A stretch of DNA of 64,000 nucleotides from positions 1,621,001 to 1,685,000 of the forward strand of contig NZ_CP038271.1 of NCBI RefSeq assembly GCF_004571195.1. The letters are read 5' to 3'. How positions within the stretch are numbered: position 1 is the stretch's first letter; each line of letters opens with the position of its first letter. The notes under the pieces were generated by a model. It ran no database searches. It saw only the letters and a program-made list of their open reading frames with translations, and had not been told where the DNA came from. Shown in pieces: positions 63,074 to 64,000 of this stretch. This DNA comes from Legionella geestiana (GTDB taxonomy: Bacteria > Pseudomonadota > Gammaproteobacteria > Legionellales > Legionellaceae). A program made the translations under genes and the position numbers.

Positions 63074-64000
63074 AGCCGCTGCTCGTTACGAGTGGCGAGC
63101 CGGCAGGAATAGGTCCAGATCTTTGTTTGACGCTTGCCGGATACCCAAAGCCACTTGTAGTTGCAGCAGACAAGGATATGCTTCTGGAGCGCGCCCGCGC
63201 GCTTCATCTTACGGTTGAATGTGTTCCTTATCGTGCAGATGAGCCGGTGATTCCAGCGCCAGAACGTCTTACGGTCATGCATATTCCGTGTGCCGCTCCA
63301 GTGCAGCCAGGTGTACTTGACCCGCGTAATGCGAAATACGTCCTCGAACTGCTCTCAGCTGCGGCTTCAGGTTGTATGACAGGTGAATTTTCCGGCGTTT
63401 GTACCGCTCCCGTTCATAAAGGCGTTATTAACGATGGTGGTTTTCCCTTTACCGGCCATACGGAGTATTTTGCCGAGCAGTGCGCGGCACCACAGGTAGT
63501 GATGATGCTGGTCTGTGAGGTGATGCGTGTGGCGCTTGTCACCACCCACATGCCCCTGCATCAGGTTGCAAGCCATATAAAACGCGCACACCTCGAGCGG
63601 GTTTTAACTCTTGTTCATCATCACTTGCAGCGAGACTTTGGCGTGTCGCATCCTGTTATTGCTGTTGCCGGATTGAACCCACATGCAGGCGAGGGCGGGC
63701 ATCTTGGGACAGAAGAAATCAGCGAAATCACACCTGCTATAAACGCACTGCGGGCGACTGGGATGGACATACGCGGTCCCTTTTCCGCTGACACCATGTT
63801 TGCCGACATGCATAAAAGTGGCATCGACAGTTATGTCGCCATGTATCACGACCAGGGATTGCCGGTATTGAAGTACGCGGGTTTTGGAACAGCGGTCAAT
63901 GTAACCCTTGGTTTGCCGGTCGTGCGAACTTCAGTAGATCACGGCAGCGCCCTTGAGCTGGCAGCGACAGGACGCGCCCATAACGGCAGCCTGCTCGCAG
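63070..64000 (+). CDS. pdxA: 4-hydroxythreonine-4-phosphate dehydrogenase PdxA (cut by window edge)
   Basis: First 310 residues of a pyridoxal-phosphate synthesis enzyme that oxidises 4-phosphohydroxy-threonine. Motifs: SGEPAGIGPDL at the start, GVCTAPVHKGVIN, FTGHTEYFAE (substrate/metal His), ALVTTHMPLHQV, GLNPHAGEGG and YHDQGLPVLKY. ATG overlaps the surA stop (ATGA). The lptD-surA-pdxA order is as in E. coli; rsmA would be expected next, outside the window. Confidence 0.94.
   Translation, partial: MKPLLVTSGEPAGIGPDLCLTLAGYPKPLVVAADKDMLLERARALHLTVECVPYRADEPVIPAPERLTVMHIPCAAPVQPGVLDPRNAKYVLELLSAAASGCMTGEFSGVCTAPVHKGVINDGGFPFTGHTEYFAEQCAAPQVVMMLVCEVMRVALVTTHMPLHQVASHIKRAHLERVLTLVHHHLQRDFGVSHPVIAVAGLNPHAGEGGHLGTEEISEITPAINALRATGMDIRGPFSADTMFADMHKSGIDSYVAMYHDQGLPVLKYAGFGTAVNVTLGLPVVRTSVDHGSALELAATGRAHNGSLLA

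Noticed and set aside
1..64000. CRISPR array, prophage, complete IS or rRNA
   Set aside because: No regularly spaced direct repeats, integrase, transposase, phage structural genes or rRNA sequence were seen.

Overview
The window reads as chromosomal DNA of a gammaproteobacterium in the order Legionellales, most likely a Legionella-like intracellular bacterium. The decisive evidence is a block of Dot/Icm type IVB secretion genes (icmX, icmW, icmV, dotA, dotB, dotC, dotD) at 31354-39704, supported by an OmpA-like lipoprotein resembling Legionella CmpA and by two large proteins that look like secreted effectors. By eye about half the bases are G or C, higher than in most legionellae, so this may be one of the GC-richer species. 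No rRNA, CRISPR array, complete insertion sequence or prophage was seen.

Layout. 1-9000: the start of a divergent dam gene cut by the window edge, a class II amidotransferase, two tandem TyrP-type amino acid permeases, an OmpA-like lipoprotein, an amidase plus MltA-type lytic transglycosylase pair, an effector-like gene with a PmrA-like box, and tRNA-Val. 9066-16905: translation genes thrS-infC-rpmI-rplT-pheS-pheT-ihfA, a 2Fe-2S protein and rplM-rpsI. 17440-20489: an accessory block (amidohydrolase and a Cys-His-Asp effector candidate) lying between the ribosomal genes and petABC-sspAB. 20551-31357: cytochrome bc1, sspAB, then nnr-tsaE-ami-mutL-miaA, a zinc-finger protein and a family 9 glycosyltransferase. 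31354-39704: the Dot/Icm block. 39812-46597: rsmD, an M16 peptidase pair, ftsY-ftsE-ftsX and rpoH. 46663-58095: accessory and metabolic genes, namely two orphan proteins, the glyoxylate shunt pair aceB-aceA, a small Trp-rich protein, ppk1 and two neighbours, and fadE. 57436-64000: murU-amgK facing lptD-surA-pdxA, the last cut by the window edge.

How the genes fit together. Housekeeping operons are tightly packed, with many 1-8 base overlaps. Cell-envelope functions recur: peptidoglycan recycling and cleavage, LPS export, FtsEX and outer-membrane protein folding. Fatty-acid oxidation (fadE) and the glyoxylate shunt (aceBA) together allow growth on fatty acids. Host-interaction functions are the Dot/Icm genes, with a CpxR-like box in the icmW/icmV divergent promoter, and the scattered effector candidates. 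The strongest unexplained structure seen directly is a 174-base palindromic element at 4157-4330 with near-identical ends (GTAAC...GTTAC) and a perfect 8-base target duplication, which has the hallmarks of an IS66-type non-autonomous mobile element.
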